From contig JBLINY010000004.1 of the NCBI GenBank assembly GCA_047638695.1, positions 1 to 64,000 on the forward strand: DNA of 64,000 nucleotides. The letters run 5' to 3'. The notes beneath the pieces are model-generated. The model saw only the letters and a program-made list of their open reading frames with translations, searched no databases and was not told where the DNA came from. The DNA comes from JAHECQ01 sp047638695. GTDB taxonomy: Bacteria > Actinomycetota > Acidimicrobiia > Acidimicrobiales > SZUA-35. Both the position numbers and the translations under genes were made by a program. Shown piece by piece: positions 33,555-42,166 of this stretch. Position 1 is the stretch's first letter; each line of letters opens with the position of its first letter.

Positions 33555-36239
33555 TCAGATCTCGTGTTGCTTCTGTCGGATTTGGTGCCGCGCGTAGCGG
33601 ACTGCGGCACCTGCGTCCATGGCAGCGCCGGTGGCCACGTGCTGGTCGAATTGGGCGGTACCGAGCATCGACCTCGCCCGATCCGTGGCCGCTTGAAGGT
33701 CGATCGCCATGTTGGCGACGTTGTCGTGGCGGCTGGTGACGCCGAGGAGGGTGGCGGCAATTTCGGCCTGACCGAACCGGTCAAAGAACACCACCATGTT
33801 GGCGAGCGCGATCATGAGGTGGGAGATGGCCCCAGCACGGTGAAGCGAGTCAACGGTGGCGTCGAACATTGCGAGGCCCTGCTCGAGTTGTCCGTGTGTG
33901 GCTTCGAGTGCTGCGGTCTCTCGGACGATGAGGGCTTCCATGAATGGCAACCTGTGGTCTCGAGCGAAGTCGGTTGTCTCTCGAGCGGCTTCGAGCGCTC
34001 GAGCAGGATCGGTTGTGGTGAAGCTGCGGCCGTGGCCGGCGAGCGCCCACGCCTCCCAGAAAGGGTTGCCGTGTGCACGGGCTGCGGCGAGGGTGTCGTC
34101 GGCCATGGCTCGGGCTTCGTCGTCTCGTCCGGCAACCGGCAGAGTCCAGGTCAAAGCACAGAGGCCTGCATGGATGAATTCGGGCTTGGCGGCAAGCTCC
34201 GCGCTGATCTCGAGCCAGCGTTCGATCCTGCCGTCGAAGGCGTGGACTAGTCCCTCGAAGGTGGCGGTCCAGCCGGCGTTGAATGGGTCGTAGCCATTCT
34301 CGGCTTTCAATGCCTTGGCGGTTTGGATGTACCCGACGGCGGCATTGGCCCGGCCGGCGAAAAGGCACAGGCTGGCGGACGTGTACAACCGCGGCAGCTG
34401 AGGCACGTCGGCGGCGGTGGCAGCGTCGAGGATTTCCTCGGCCCAGCTGACCGGTTCCCAGCTCTGTAACTGCCACCCCAGGATTGCCGCGTGAGCGGCA
34501 ATCGCCGATGCGGCGATCAGGTCGCCGCTGTCGGCCGACCACTGGAATGCGACTCGGAGGTTGGCGAGCTCAACATCAAACCAGTCGAGAGCGGTGCGTT
34601 GGTCGGGGCCATCCCAGACATTGAAGTTAGAGGTCGTTCGGTCTGCGAAGTAGGAGGCGTGGCGTCGGCGGACCGGCTCGAGCATTTCCGCGGTGACCAG
34701 TTGGTCTTCGGCGAACTGACGAATTGTTTCCAACAGTCCGAAGCGGATGTGACCGTTCACCCGGTCGGTGGTGACCAGGGACTTCCGCACGAGCGAGTCC
34801 AACAGGTCCAGCACCGCGTACTCGTCGAGGTCGTCACCGGCGACGTAGGATGCGGCGGCGGGATCGAATCCGTCGGCGAATACCGAGCATCGGTTCAACA
34901 ACATCCGCTCGTCCTCATCGAGGAGGTCATAGGACCATTCCACCGCGTGACGCAACGTCTGATGGCGGTCCATTCCCCGGCGTGAGCCAGACAGAATCCG
35001 GAATCGGTCATCGAGTCGGTCCCGAACATCCGCAGGCGTCATCGTCACCATCCGTGCGGCAGCCAGCTCGATCGCGAGGGCAATACCATCCAGCCGCTGG
35101 CAGATCTCGATAATCGCATCGGTGTCGTCACCCAAAGTGAACCCGGGGTTGACTGCCCGGGCACGTTCGACGAACAACTGGACCGCCGCCGAATCCGGAC
35201 CCGCCCGGGTGTCCAACGGAGGTACCGCCCAGAGCCGCTCGGCCTCCACCCGCAATCCCTCGCGGCTCGTGGCGATCACCTTCACTCCCTCGGCGCGGGC
35301 AAGCGTCGTCTCGATGAGTTCGGCTGCTGCGTCCAGGACATGCTCACAGTTGTCCAACACGATCAACATGTCCCGACCCGATAGTGCAGTAGCGATGCTG
35401 TCGGTCACACTTTGATCCGATTGGCTGGACACACCCAACCCCGCAGCCACTGCTGCAGGCACCGCCGCAGGGTCGCTCACCGGAGCCAGTTCGACCAGCC
35501 AGACTCCATCGACGAACTCCCTCGTCAACTCTGCCGCCACCTGTATCGCCAGACGGGTCTTGCCCACGCCGCCGACGCCCGTAAGCGTCACCAACCGGTA
35601 CGTCCGCACCAGGTCCAACAGCTCGCCCACTTCCGTGCTACGACCAACAAGGCTGGAGGACTGGATTGGTAGATTTCCCGCGGCATCGTCCACCGTCCGC
35701 AACGGTTTGAACTCCGACACCAAACCGTCACCGCGAACCTGGAACAGACGCTCAGCATTCGCCAGATCCTTCAGACGATGCTCACCAAGATCCATCAATT
35801 CGACACCCGGGACCAACGACGCCGTCAATGAACCCACCAGAATCTGGCCACCATGACCAGCCGACATGATCCGTGCCGCCCGGTTCAACGCAGGCCCGAA
35901 ATAGTCGCCATCGCGTTCCTGGGCCTCCCCAGTGTGCAAGCCCATTCGAGCGCGCACCGGAGTCGCCTCGGGCCACACTTCTGCCCCCATCGCCAGCTGA
36001 GCGTCCACAGCCGCGCTTACAGCGTCACCGGCCCGACCGAAAGCCGCCGCAAACGCGTCGCCAGCAGTGGAGAACACGTACCCGTCACGGCCCTCGATGG
36101 CCGACCGCAGAATCTCGTCGTGACGCACCAAAGCACCCTGCATCTCCGCCGGATGACCCTCCCACAAGCGAGTCGATCCCTCGATGTCAGTGAACAGGAA
36201 CGTGACCGTCCCTGAAGGGCGGGAGGGCTCGTCGGTCAT
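33555..36239 (-). CDS. Class III nucleotide cyclase - STAND ATPase - TPR regulator (second copy)
   Basis: An 894-residue paralogue of the protein at 7867-10542. The cyclase domain has FLFTDIEGST (D18) and STAGDAFAAAF (D61). The STAND ATPase has Walker A GVGGVGKT (221-228) and Walker B MLIVLDNCEHVLD, then LDGIALAIELAAARM and WSYDLLDEDERMLLNRCSVF, and a TPR-like C-terminus without a LuxR-type DNA-binding domain. The ATG at 36239 matches the paralogue's start; another in-frame ATG is at 36263. The gene is flanked by repeat copies A and B, consistent with duplication or transfer of a unit. Confidence 0.87.
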   Translation of the reverse strand: MTDEPSRPSGTVTFLFTDIEGSTRLWEGHPAEMQGALVRHDEILRSAIEGRDGYVFSTAGDAFAAAFGRAGDAVSAAVDAQLAMGAEVWPEATPVRARMGLHTGEAQERDGDYFGPALNRAARIMSAGHGGQILVGSLTASLVPGVELMDLGEHRLKDLANAERLFQVRGDGLVSEFKPLRTVDDAAGNLPIQSSSLVGRSTEVGELLDLVRTYRLVTLTGVGGVGKTRLAIQVAAELTREFVDGVWLVELAPVSDPAAVPAAVAAGLGVSSQSDQSVTDSIATALSGRDMLIVLDNCEHVLDAAAELIETTLARAEGVKVIATSREGLRVEAERLWAVPPLDTRAGPDSAAVQLFVERARAVNPGFTLGDDTDAIIEICQRLDGIALAIELAAARMVTMTPADVRDRLDDRFRILSGSRRGMDRHQTLRHAVEWSYDLLDEDERMLLNRCSVFADGFDPAAASYVAGDDLDEYAVLDLLDSLVRKSLVTTDRVNGHIRFGLLETIRQFAEDQLVTAEMLEPVRRRHASYFADRTTSNFNVWDGPDQRTALDWFDVELANLRVAFQWSADSGDLIAASAIAAHAAILGWQLQSWEPVSWAEEILDAATAADVPQLPRLYTSASLCLFAGRANAAVGYIQTAKALKAENGYDPFNAGWTATFEGLVHAFDGRIERWLEISAELAAKPEFIHAGLCALTWTLPVAGRDDEARAMADDTLAAARAHGNPFWEAWALAGHGRSFTTTDPARALEAARETTDFARDHRLPFMEALIVRETAALEATHGQLEQGLAMFDATVDSLHRAGAISHLMIALANMVVFFDRFGQAEIAATLLGVTSRHDNVANMAIDLQAATDRARSMLGTAQFDQHVATGAAMDAGAAVRYARHQIRQKQHEI

Positions 36240-36263
36240 AGGAAGAGAGTCCCACAGCCCCAT

Positions 36264-36618
36264 CCATGACGCCCGTTCCGAGCGGTCGCGTCTGCGGGAT
36301 CGCCAACTGTGTCATCGACCACCGCTGTGGTGTTCTTTCCACCTGGGCGATGGGGTCACGTCCCACGTGACGCTCGGCCGGGCGAGCCCGGTAACGACGT
36401 CCCAGCCACCTCCGAAACGGTCTTCATCACCATCCTGCAATGCATATTGCCGGTTACAGCGCGGCCGGTGGGCTGTTTCGACCCGAGACGATCTTGGCGA
36501 TGGCCTCTAACTCGCCTTGTGGTTCAGGAAGACCGCGACGCTCCGCCGCGGTTCGAATCGCAGACGTGGAGCACCATTGTCACCGGGTTGCAGAAGGGAC
36601 CTTCAGGTGTATGGGTTG
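36264..36618. other. Gene-free stretch with dispersed repeat copy B
   Basis: Contains the upstream region of the minus-strand cyclase gene and repeat copy B (36448-36610), which ends next to the tRNA-Leu 3' end. No coding signal was seen. Confidence 0.6.
36448..36610 (+). repeat. Dispersed repeat, copy B (longest)
   Basis: Its first 143 bp align with copy A (32897-33040), and its last 55 bp align with copy C (29286-29340), so B spans both. It ends 8 bp from the 3' end of tRNA-Leu. The GAAGGGACCTTC core near 36594 could fold as a small hairpin downstream of the tRNA. Confidence 0.8.
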
Positions 36619-36702
36619 TGCGCGAGGAGGGACTTGAACCCTCACGTCCTTTCGGACACAGGAACCTGAATCCTGCGTGTCTGCCAATTCCACCACTCGC
36701 GC
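36619..36702 (-). tRNA. tRNA-Leu (anticodon CAG)
   Basis: On the minus strand the 84-nt gene starts GCGCGAGTGGTGGAATTGG and ends CTCGCGC plus discriminator A; the seven-base acceptor stem pairs perfectly. The anticodon loop is TTCAGGT (CAG, reads CUG). A long variable arm (TGTCCGAAAGGACG) marks it as class II, as expected for Leu. The T-arm is GAGGGTTCAAGTCCCTC. The 3' CCA is not encoded. A Leu tRNA beside fhaA is also found in mycobacteria. Confidence 0.96.
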
Positions 36703-36781
36703 GAGTGGACCCGTGATCGTAGCGGCGTGTCGGGCTAAGCCGACAGCGCCAGCGATGTGGCCCCCGCTAGCGTGCACGGTG

Positions 36782-37444
36782 ATGGTGTTGCGGAACTTCG
36801 AGGATCGACTTGAACGCTTGGTAGAGGGCATGTTTGCCCGCGCCTTCAAGTCGGGACTACAGCCGGTCGAGATCGGGCGTCGCCTCGTCAAGACCATGGA
36901 CGCCAACCGCAATCTCGACGTACGGGGGCGAACGATTGCGCCCAACAGCTTCGATGTGAAGCTGGCCTCTTCCGATTTCGAGCGGTTTGCCCAGATCGAA
37001 GAGTCGCTGCGGATTGAACTTGCAACCATCGTGCGCGAACACGCACAGTCCGAGAGCATGCTGTTCCTTGGACGGGTCGCCGTTGCCCTGACTGAACACC
37101 CGCCGCACGTCGTCGGCATATTCAGTATCGAGCCAAGCTTCGACGAGGCGGCAACCGAGGGTGTGCCCCCGGCCCATCTCGAGCTTGCCGACGGACGTCG
37201 GATTCCGCTCGCCAATACGGTCGCCACCTTCGGACGTTTGCCGGAGTCAACGCTTCAGCTGGACGATCCGAACGCTTCTCGCCGCCACGCAGAGCTGCGA
37301 CCAGATGGTGATTCGTTTGTGTTGGTCGACCTCGGCTCGACTAACGGCAGCAAGGTGAACGGCACCAAGGTGCACCGGCAACATCTGAACGACGGGGACG
37401 AACTCACGTTCGGCACGATCACCCTGACCTTCCGACTTCTTTGA
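36782..37444 (+). CDS. fhaA: FHA-domain protein with DUF3662 domain (FhaA)
   Basis: A 220-residue protein. Residues 1-115 are the DUF3662 domain (MVLRNFEDRLERLVEGMFAR and SGLQPVEIGRRLVKTMDANR). The FHA domain follows: TVATFGRLPESTLQLDD, then NASRRHAELRPDG and LVDLGSTNGSKVNGTKV, where the Arg-Ser/Arg-His and Ser-Thr-Asn-Gly elements bind phosphothreonine. FhaA is a substrate and partner of PknB and influences peptidoglycan synthesis. The long linker of the mycobacterial protein (over 500 residues) is missing. The ATG at 36782 is chosen because DUF3662 starts there; GTG at 36779 is possible. Confidence 0.93.
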   Translation: MVLRNFEDRLERLVEGMFARAFKSGLQPVEIGRRLVKTMDANRNLDVRGRTIAPNSFDVKLASSDFERFAQIEESLRIELATIVREHAQSESMLFLGRVAVALTEHPPHVVGIFSIEPSFDEAATEGVPPAHLELADGRRIPLANTVATFGRLPESTLQLDDPNASRRHAELRPDGDSFVLVDLGSTNGSKVNGTKVHRQHLNDGDELTFGTITLTFRLL

Positions 37445-37514
37445 CCTGCGTTTGATGGGGGGCTCGCCGCTCTGACGCTCTCTGCCTTTCCGGGCTGGGT
37501 AATGTGGCCCGAAC

Positions 37515-37982
37515 GTGTCAGAAGCCCTTCTCACTCTTCTTCGGTGGTGCCTGCTGGCGCTCCTCTACCTCTTCTTCTTTCGCGTTCTCCAGGCCACCTG
37601 GCATTTCGCCGGTTCGCCCACTGGTGGGACAGCAACCAAGACCGAGCAGCGCACCGCTCGCCGTCGGGCTCGAAGTGCTCGTCCGGCTGCTCCTGTGTTC
37701 CGGTCGCTCCGCGTTCTCGAGCCGCCGGAGCTCCACGGCGTTGCCTTCGAGGTTAAGGGTGAGGCCAGCATCGGGCGCGCCGCCGGATGCGAGATCACCC
37801 TCGACGACACGTTCATCAGCCAGGTTCACGCTCGGCTTTCGCTGGGCGAAGCTGGGGTCGTGCTCGAGGATCTTGGATCGACGAACGGCACCTATCTGAA
37901 CCGCCAGAAGGTAACCTCCGCCTCGGTTGTACAGCCGGGCGATCAGATCCAGGTTGGTAGCACAGTGATGGAGCTGCAGTGA
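37515..37982 (+). CDS. fhaB: Membrane-anchored FHA-domain protein (FhaB type)
   Basis: A 155-residue protein. An N-terminal transmembrane helix (LLRWCLLALLYLFFFRVLQATW) is followed by an Arg-rich linker and one FHA domain: ASIGRAAGCEITLDDTFISQ, VHARL, and DLGSTNGTYLNRQKV. It should read phosphothreonine marks placed by PknB at the membrane. The start is GTG at 37515. Gaps of 70 bp to fhaA and 52 bp to the phosphatase gene indicate one operon. Confidence 0.92.
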   Translation: MSEALLTLLRWCLLALLYLFFFRVLQATWHFAGSPTGGTATKTEQRTARRRARSARPAAPVFRSLRVLEPPELHGVAFEVKGEASIGRAAGCEITLDDTFISQVHARLSLGEAGVVLEDLGSTNGTYLNRQKVTSASVVQPGDQIQVGSTVMELQ

Positions 37983-38034
37983 TCGAGCGTGTGAGTGGCC
38001 AGGTCCACTGGCTGGGCGCAGGAGACGAGGCCTA

Positions 38035-39270
38035 ATGCGCGTCGTTGGTGCGATGGCGACCCATGTTGGTCAGGTCCGCGATGCCAATCAGGACCGGGCC
38101 CTTGTCTCGGGTTCGCTCGGCGCGGTCGCCGATGGCATGGGTGGTCACCTTGGCGGAGAACACGCCGCTGCGTTGGCCGTCGCCGAACTCAGTGGTGTCC
38201 GCGGTCAAATCTCTGAACAGCGGCTTGTTGAGGTTGTCGAAGCAGCCAACCAACGCATTTTCGAGGGCGCGACTGAACCGCAGTATCGGGGCATGGGCAC
38301 CACGATTGTGGCTGCAACCTTCAGCGACGACACCCATGTCATGAGCATTGTGAACGTCGGCGACAGTCGGGCCTACCTCTATCGAAACGACGACCTCAAG
38401 CAGATAACCGTCGATCATTCGCTCGTTGAAGATCTTCTCAGGCAGGGCCGGCTCACCGCCGAAGAAGCCCGTACTCATCCTCAGCGAAACATCGTGACGC
38501 GAGCCCTTGGTATCGGCCCCGAGGTGCAGGTCGACACGTTCTCTGTGCAGATGCAGGCGGGCGATCGGATGATCTTGGCTAGCGATGGTCTCTTCAACGA
38601 AGTTGAAGATGCTGGCATCGCCGCCATTCTCGCTCGCTTGGCGAACCCTGATGAGGCAGTCGAAGAGCTGGTGAGTACCGCAGTCGAACACGGCGGGCGA
38701 GACAACGTCACCGTTGTGGTGCTCGACACGGTGAGCGACAGCGGTGAATCCGATGCTGGGGCCGTCGCCGACGGCGAAGAGGCCCGGGCTCAGTCGGCGG
38801 TCGATGACGAACTCGTCGGTGCCGTGGCAAGGCCACGGAAACGCCGACGTATCGGGTTTCGGTCAGCAATGCTGGTGGTCGGTGTGGTGGGTGTGATGGC
38901 CTTTGCCTTCGGCGGCACCGCTTTTTATGCCCGATCCGGCTTTTTCGCCGAGGGTCGCGATGGTGCGGTAGTCATTTACAGAGGGCGTCCCGGCGGAGTG
39001 ATGTGGTTCAAGCCGTCGCAGGTCGAGATCACCTCGCGACAGGTCGACGATCTCGATGGGGCCTCGATTGAACGCCTCGACCGACAGACCGTCTGGCCGT
39101 CGCTGGAAGACGCCAAGCAGTTCGTTGAAAATCTCGAAGACGCCGAAGTTGGCGCGCCCGGCCCGTCGACTGGATCAACGCTCACCCCCGAGTCAATGTC
39201 GACCACCGAAACAGTGCCGCCCACCGGACCCATCACGACCCTGACGAGCACCACGACAAGCGACAGCTGA
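38035..39270 (+). CDS. pstP: PP2C-family Ser/Thr protein phosphatase (PstP)
   Basis: A 411-residue membrane-anchored phosphatase that reverses PknB phosphorylation. The Mg/Mn-binding aspartates are in VADGMGGHLGGEHAA (D33), NVGDSRAYLYR (D109) and HGGRDNVTVVVLD (D222), and the N-terminal TxxGxVRxxNQD element is present. A basic stretch precedes one transmembrane helix (about 277-297) and an extracellular domain of about 100 residues that ends in a Ser/Thr/Pro-rich tail. The stop codon lies 2 nt before rodA. Confidence 0.94.
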   Translation: MRVVGAMATHVGQVRDANQDRALVSGSLGAVADGMGGHLGGEHAAALAVAELSGVRGQISEQRLVEVVEAANQRIFEGATEPQYRGMGTTIVAATFSDDTHVMSIVNVGDSRAYLYRNDDLKQITVDHSLVEDLLRQGRLTAEEARTHPQRNIVTRALGIGPEVQVDTFSVQMQAGDRMILASDGLFNEVEDAGIAAILARLANPDEAVEELVSTAVEHGGRDNVTVVVLDTVSDSGESDAGAVADGEEARAQSAVDDELVGAVARPRKRRRIGFRSAMLVVGVVGVMAFAFGGTAFYARSGFFAEGRDGAVVIYRGRPGGVMWFKPSQVEITSRQVDDLDGASIERLDRQTVWPSLEDAKQFVENLEDAEVGAPGPSTGSTLTPESMSTTETVPPTGPITTLTSTTTSDS

Positions 39271-39272
39271 TC

Positions 39273-40565
39273 ATGCGGCCGCGCACGGTCGAGCTCGGCC
39301 TGCTGATTCTCGCATCGCTTATTACGGTCTCGGCCTACGGTCTCACAAGCCTCGGCCGCGCCGCTTCTCTTCCGGCCAACATCGTGCCGTTCCTGGGGAT
39401 CGTGCTGGTGCTGTTGCTGGTCGCCCACCTCGTCGTCCGCCGCTTCGCCCCGCTTGCCGACGGCCTCCTTTTGCCGCTGGCGGCGCTGCTGAATGGCCTC
39501 GGTTATGTCGTGATCGCTCGGCTTGATGCCGACCTTGCCGCGAGCCAGTCGGCATGGACGTTCATTGGTCTCGGGGGTTTTGCCGTCACCCTGATTCTGA
39601 TGCCCGACGTTCGTCGGCTCGAGCCCTACCGCTACAGCCTCGCTCTGCTTGGTGTGATCTTCCTTCTGTTGCCACTCATCCCCAAGCTCGGTGTGAACAT
39701 CAACGGAGCCAGGATCTGGCTTCGTGTCGGTCCGTTCAGCATCCAGCCTGGTGAGTTCGCCAAGGTGGTGCTCGCCGCGTTCATGGCGGGCTACCTCGTA
39801 GATAAGCGCCAGCTCCTCACGGTGAGCACCCGCCGTCTGGGTCCGCTGCACCTGCCGGACCTCAAACATTTCGGACCGTTGCTATTGGCGTGGGGCATGG
39901 CTCTCGTCGTGATGATCGCCGAACGCGATCTGGGCTCGTCGCTGCTGTTCTTCACCCTGTTCGTGGTGATGCTCTACTTGGCCACCGGTCGGACGGCGTA
40001 CGTTCTTATCGGCCTCGTGATGTTCAGCCTCGGCTCGGTGGTCGCGTTCCGAATGTTCGATCACGTGCAGCGACGGGTCGATATCTGGCTCGACCCGTTT
40101 GCCGACCCGAAGGGCGCTGGCTTTCAGATCGTTGAGGCCGCATTTGCCCTGGCTGACGGCGGCATCACGGGAACCGGGCTTGGCCTCGGAACACCCGGCA
40201 AGATTCCGTTTGCTGCCACCGACATGATCTTTGCCGCTATCGGGGAAGAACTCGGCCTTCTCGGCGCTACCGCTGTTCTCGCGACGTTCGTGTTGTTCGT
40301 GGCTGCTGGCTTTCGGGTGGCGTCGCAAACCGACGACACCTTCGAGAAGCTTTTGGCCGGCGGCCTGACGGCTCTCCTTGGCTTTCAGACCTTCGTGATC
40401 GTAGGAGGCATCCTTCGAGTGCTCCCGCTTACCGGTGTCACGCTGCCATTCGTTTCCTACGGCGGGTCATCGCTGATCTCGAACTACATCATCCTGGCTT
40501 TGCTGGTGCGTATCTCTCACCGATCGAATGCCGAGCGGCTAAGAGTCCGGTCCGAGAACTCGTGA
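39273..40565 (+). CDS. rodA: SEDS peptidoglycan polymerase (RodA/FtsW/SpoVE)
   Basis: A 430-residue integral membrane protein with about 10-12 helices. SEDS signatures are LGVNINGARIWLRVGPFSIQ, PGEFAKVVLAAFMAGYL, AERDLGSSLLFFTLFVVMLY and the C-terminal TLPFVSYGGSSLISNYIILA. SEDS enzymes polymerise lipid II glycan strands together with a class B PBP, here encoded by the next gene with a 4-nt overlap. Position in the pstP-pbpA-pknB block favours the RodA naming over FtsW. Confidence 0.94.
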   Translation: MRPRTVELGLLILASLITVSAYGLTSLGRAASLPANIVPFLGIVLVLLLVAHLVVRRFAPLADGLLLPLAALLNGLGYVVIARLDADLAASQSAWTFIGLGGFAVTLILMPDVRRLEPYRYSLALLGVIFLLLPLIPKLGVNINGARIWLRVGPFSIQPGEFAKVVLAAFMAGYLVDKRQLLTVSTRRLGPLHLPDLKHFGPLLLAWGMALVVMIAERDLGSSLLFFTLFVVMLYLATGRTAYVLIGLVMFSLGSVVAFRMFDHVQRRVDIWLDPFADPKGAGFQIVEAAFALADGGITGTGLGLGTPGKIPFAATDMIFAAIGEELGLLGATAVLATFVLFVAAGFRVASQTDDTFEKLLAGGLTALLGFQTFVIVGGILRVLPLTGVTLPFVSYGGSSLISNYIILALLVRISHRSNAERLRVRSENS

Positions 40566-42073
40566 TCGATCGTTCGCTTCGCCACGTCGTGATTGTGCTG
40601 CTGGGCTGTTTCGTATTGCTGTTTGTGCAGCTGAATCGGATTCAGGTCTTCGATGCCGAAGAGCTGCGTCAGCATCCGGCCAACACCCGTACGGTGCAGC
40701 GCGACTTCAACCGGGTCCGAGGCCCCATCGTCACGGCCGACAATGTGGTGGTTGCCCGCTCCGAGCCGGTAACCAACGGCCCCTTCGAGCAACAGCGCGT
40801 CTACCCCGAAGGTGAGCTGTACTCCCATGTCGCCGGCTATCTGTCATTCGTTCTCGGGGCGACGGGTGTCGAGCGCACCTACAACGACGACCTCGTTGGT
40901 CGAACGCCCGCGTTGCAATTCGATGGCCTCACTGGGCTTCTGAACCAGAGTGAACCAACCGGCGAGGTTGTCCTCACCCTGCGCCACGACCTCCAGACCA
41001 TTGCCCGAGACATGTTGGGCGACGTGAATGGGTCGGTCGTGGCGCTCGATCCCCGAACGGGCGAGATCCTGGCCATGTGGAGCTGGCCCAACTTCGATCC
41101 GAATCTGCTGGCCAGCCACAACGGCCAGTCGGTGAATGACGCGTTCGGCCAGCTGAACGAAGCCGAAGGGAACCCGCTACGGGCCAAGTCCTATCGCGAC
41201 ATCTTCTTCCCTGGCTCGACGTTCAAGGTCGTCACTGCAGCGGCCGCCCTCAGCACCGACGTCGCAACCTTGACGTCCCCGGTCTTTGACGTGTCGGCGG
41301 AATATACGCCGCCTCTGACAACCCGCCCGCTCAGCAACTTCGGTGGATCGAGTTGCGGTGGCGATTTGATCGAACTGCTCCGCATTTCGTGTAACACGGG
41401 ATTCGCCGAGCTCGGCGCCGAGTTGCTGGGCCCCCAGCGGCTGATCGATCAAGCTCAACTGTTCGGGTTCAACGCTGTCCCACCGTTGGACATCCCGGGC
41501 GCTGTGGCCAGTCGCTTCCCCACCGATTTCGGTGCGGAGCTGCGACCGCCATCTTTCGAGCTCCCGGCCGGCGTCTACGAGGACTCACCAGCGCTGGCCC
41601 AGGCCTCGATCGGTCAGAACGATGTGTCGGCCTCTCCACTGCAAATGGCGATGGTTGCCGCGGCGATCGCCAATGAAGGACAGCTCATGCTGCCTCATGT
41701 CGTCGCGGAGGTGCGAGATGTCCGTGGCGATGTCGTGCGTGTTATCAGGCCCGAGGTGTGGCAGGAGCCGGTGACCTCCGGCGTTGCCGCTGATTTACGC
41801 ACGATGATGATCAACGTCGTTCAGAACGGCACTGGCGGCTCGGTGGACGTAAGTGGGCTCGACATCGGAGCCAAGACCGGCACGGCGCAGCTGGGCACCG
41901 TCCCGCCGCAGTCGCACGCCTGGATGATCGCCTTCGCTGGCCGGCCGAACTCGGAGCCCGAGCTCGCTGTTGCCGTGCTGGTTGAGGGAAATGAGGGGGC
42001 GGCAGAGCAGACCGGTGGCCGGGTTGCTGGTCCGATAGTTCGCTCCATCATCGAGGCCTACTTCGCCGAATGA
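40562..42073 (+). CDS. pbpA: Class B penicillin-binding protein (PbpA)
   Basis: A 503-residue D,D-transpeptidase that cross-links peptidoglycan outside the membrane. It has one N-terminal transmembrane anchor (VVIVLLGCFVLLFVQLNRI) and the three active-site motifs in order: S219-T-F-K222, S276-C-N278 and K438-T-G. It starts with GTG overlapping the rodA stop (GTGA), so SEDS polymerase and transpeptidase are translationally coupled. PknB is thought to regulate this pair in mycobacteria. Confidence 0.95.
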   Translation: MIDRSLRHVVIVLLGCFVLLFVQLNRIQVFDAEELRQHPANTRTVQRDFNRVRGPIVTADNVVVARSEPVTNGPFEQQRVYPEGELYSHVAGYLSFVLGATGVERTYNDDLVGRTPALQFDGLTGLLNQSEPTGEVVLTLRHDLQTIARDMLGDVNGSVVALDPRTGEILAMWSWPNFDPNLLASHNGQSVNDAFGQLNEAEGNPLRAKSYRDIFFPGSTFKVVTAAAALSTDVATLTSPVFDVSAEYTPPLTTRPLSNFGGSSCGGDLIELLRISCNTGFAELGAELLGPQRLIDQAQLFGFNAVPPLDIPGAVASRFPTDFGAELRPPSFELPAGVYEDSPALAQASIGQNDVSASPLQMAMVAAAIANEGQLMLPHVVAEVRDVRGDVVRVIRPEVWQEPVTSGVAADLRTMMINVVQNGTGGSVDVSGLDIGAKTGTAQLGTVPPQSHAWMIAFAGRPNSEPELAVAVLVEGNEGAAEQTGGRVAGPIVRSIIEAYFAE

Positions 42074-42166
42074 GAGCGCCTCTGATCGGCCTTGGGTAAG
42101 GACACCTGGGTAGAAACTGACGGTGAACGCGGTGAAACCGCTGAGTCTCACTAACCTTTGCCTGCT

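Noticed and set aside
36594..36605. GAAGGGACCTTC as the tRNA-Leu terminator
   Set aside because: The stem is only 5 bp with no U-tract on the minus strand, and the same core occurs in repeat copy C away from any tRNA.
38976..39869. 297-codon minus-strand frame over pstP/rodA
   Set aside because: Gln/Glu/Arg-rich shadow of membrane-protein codons; both sense genes are certain.
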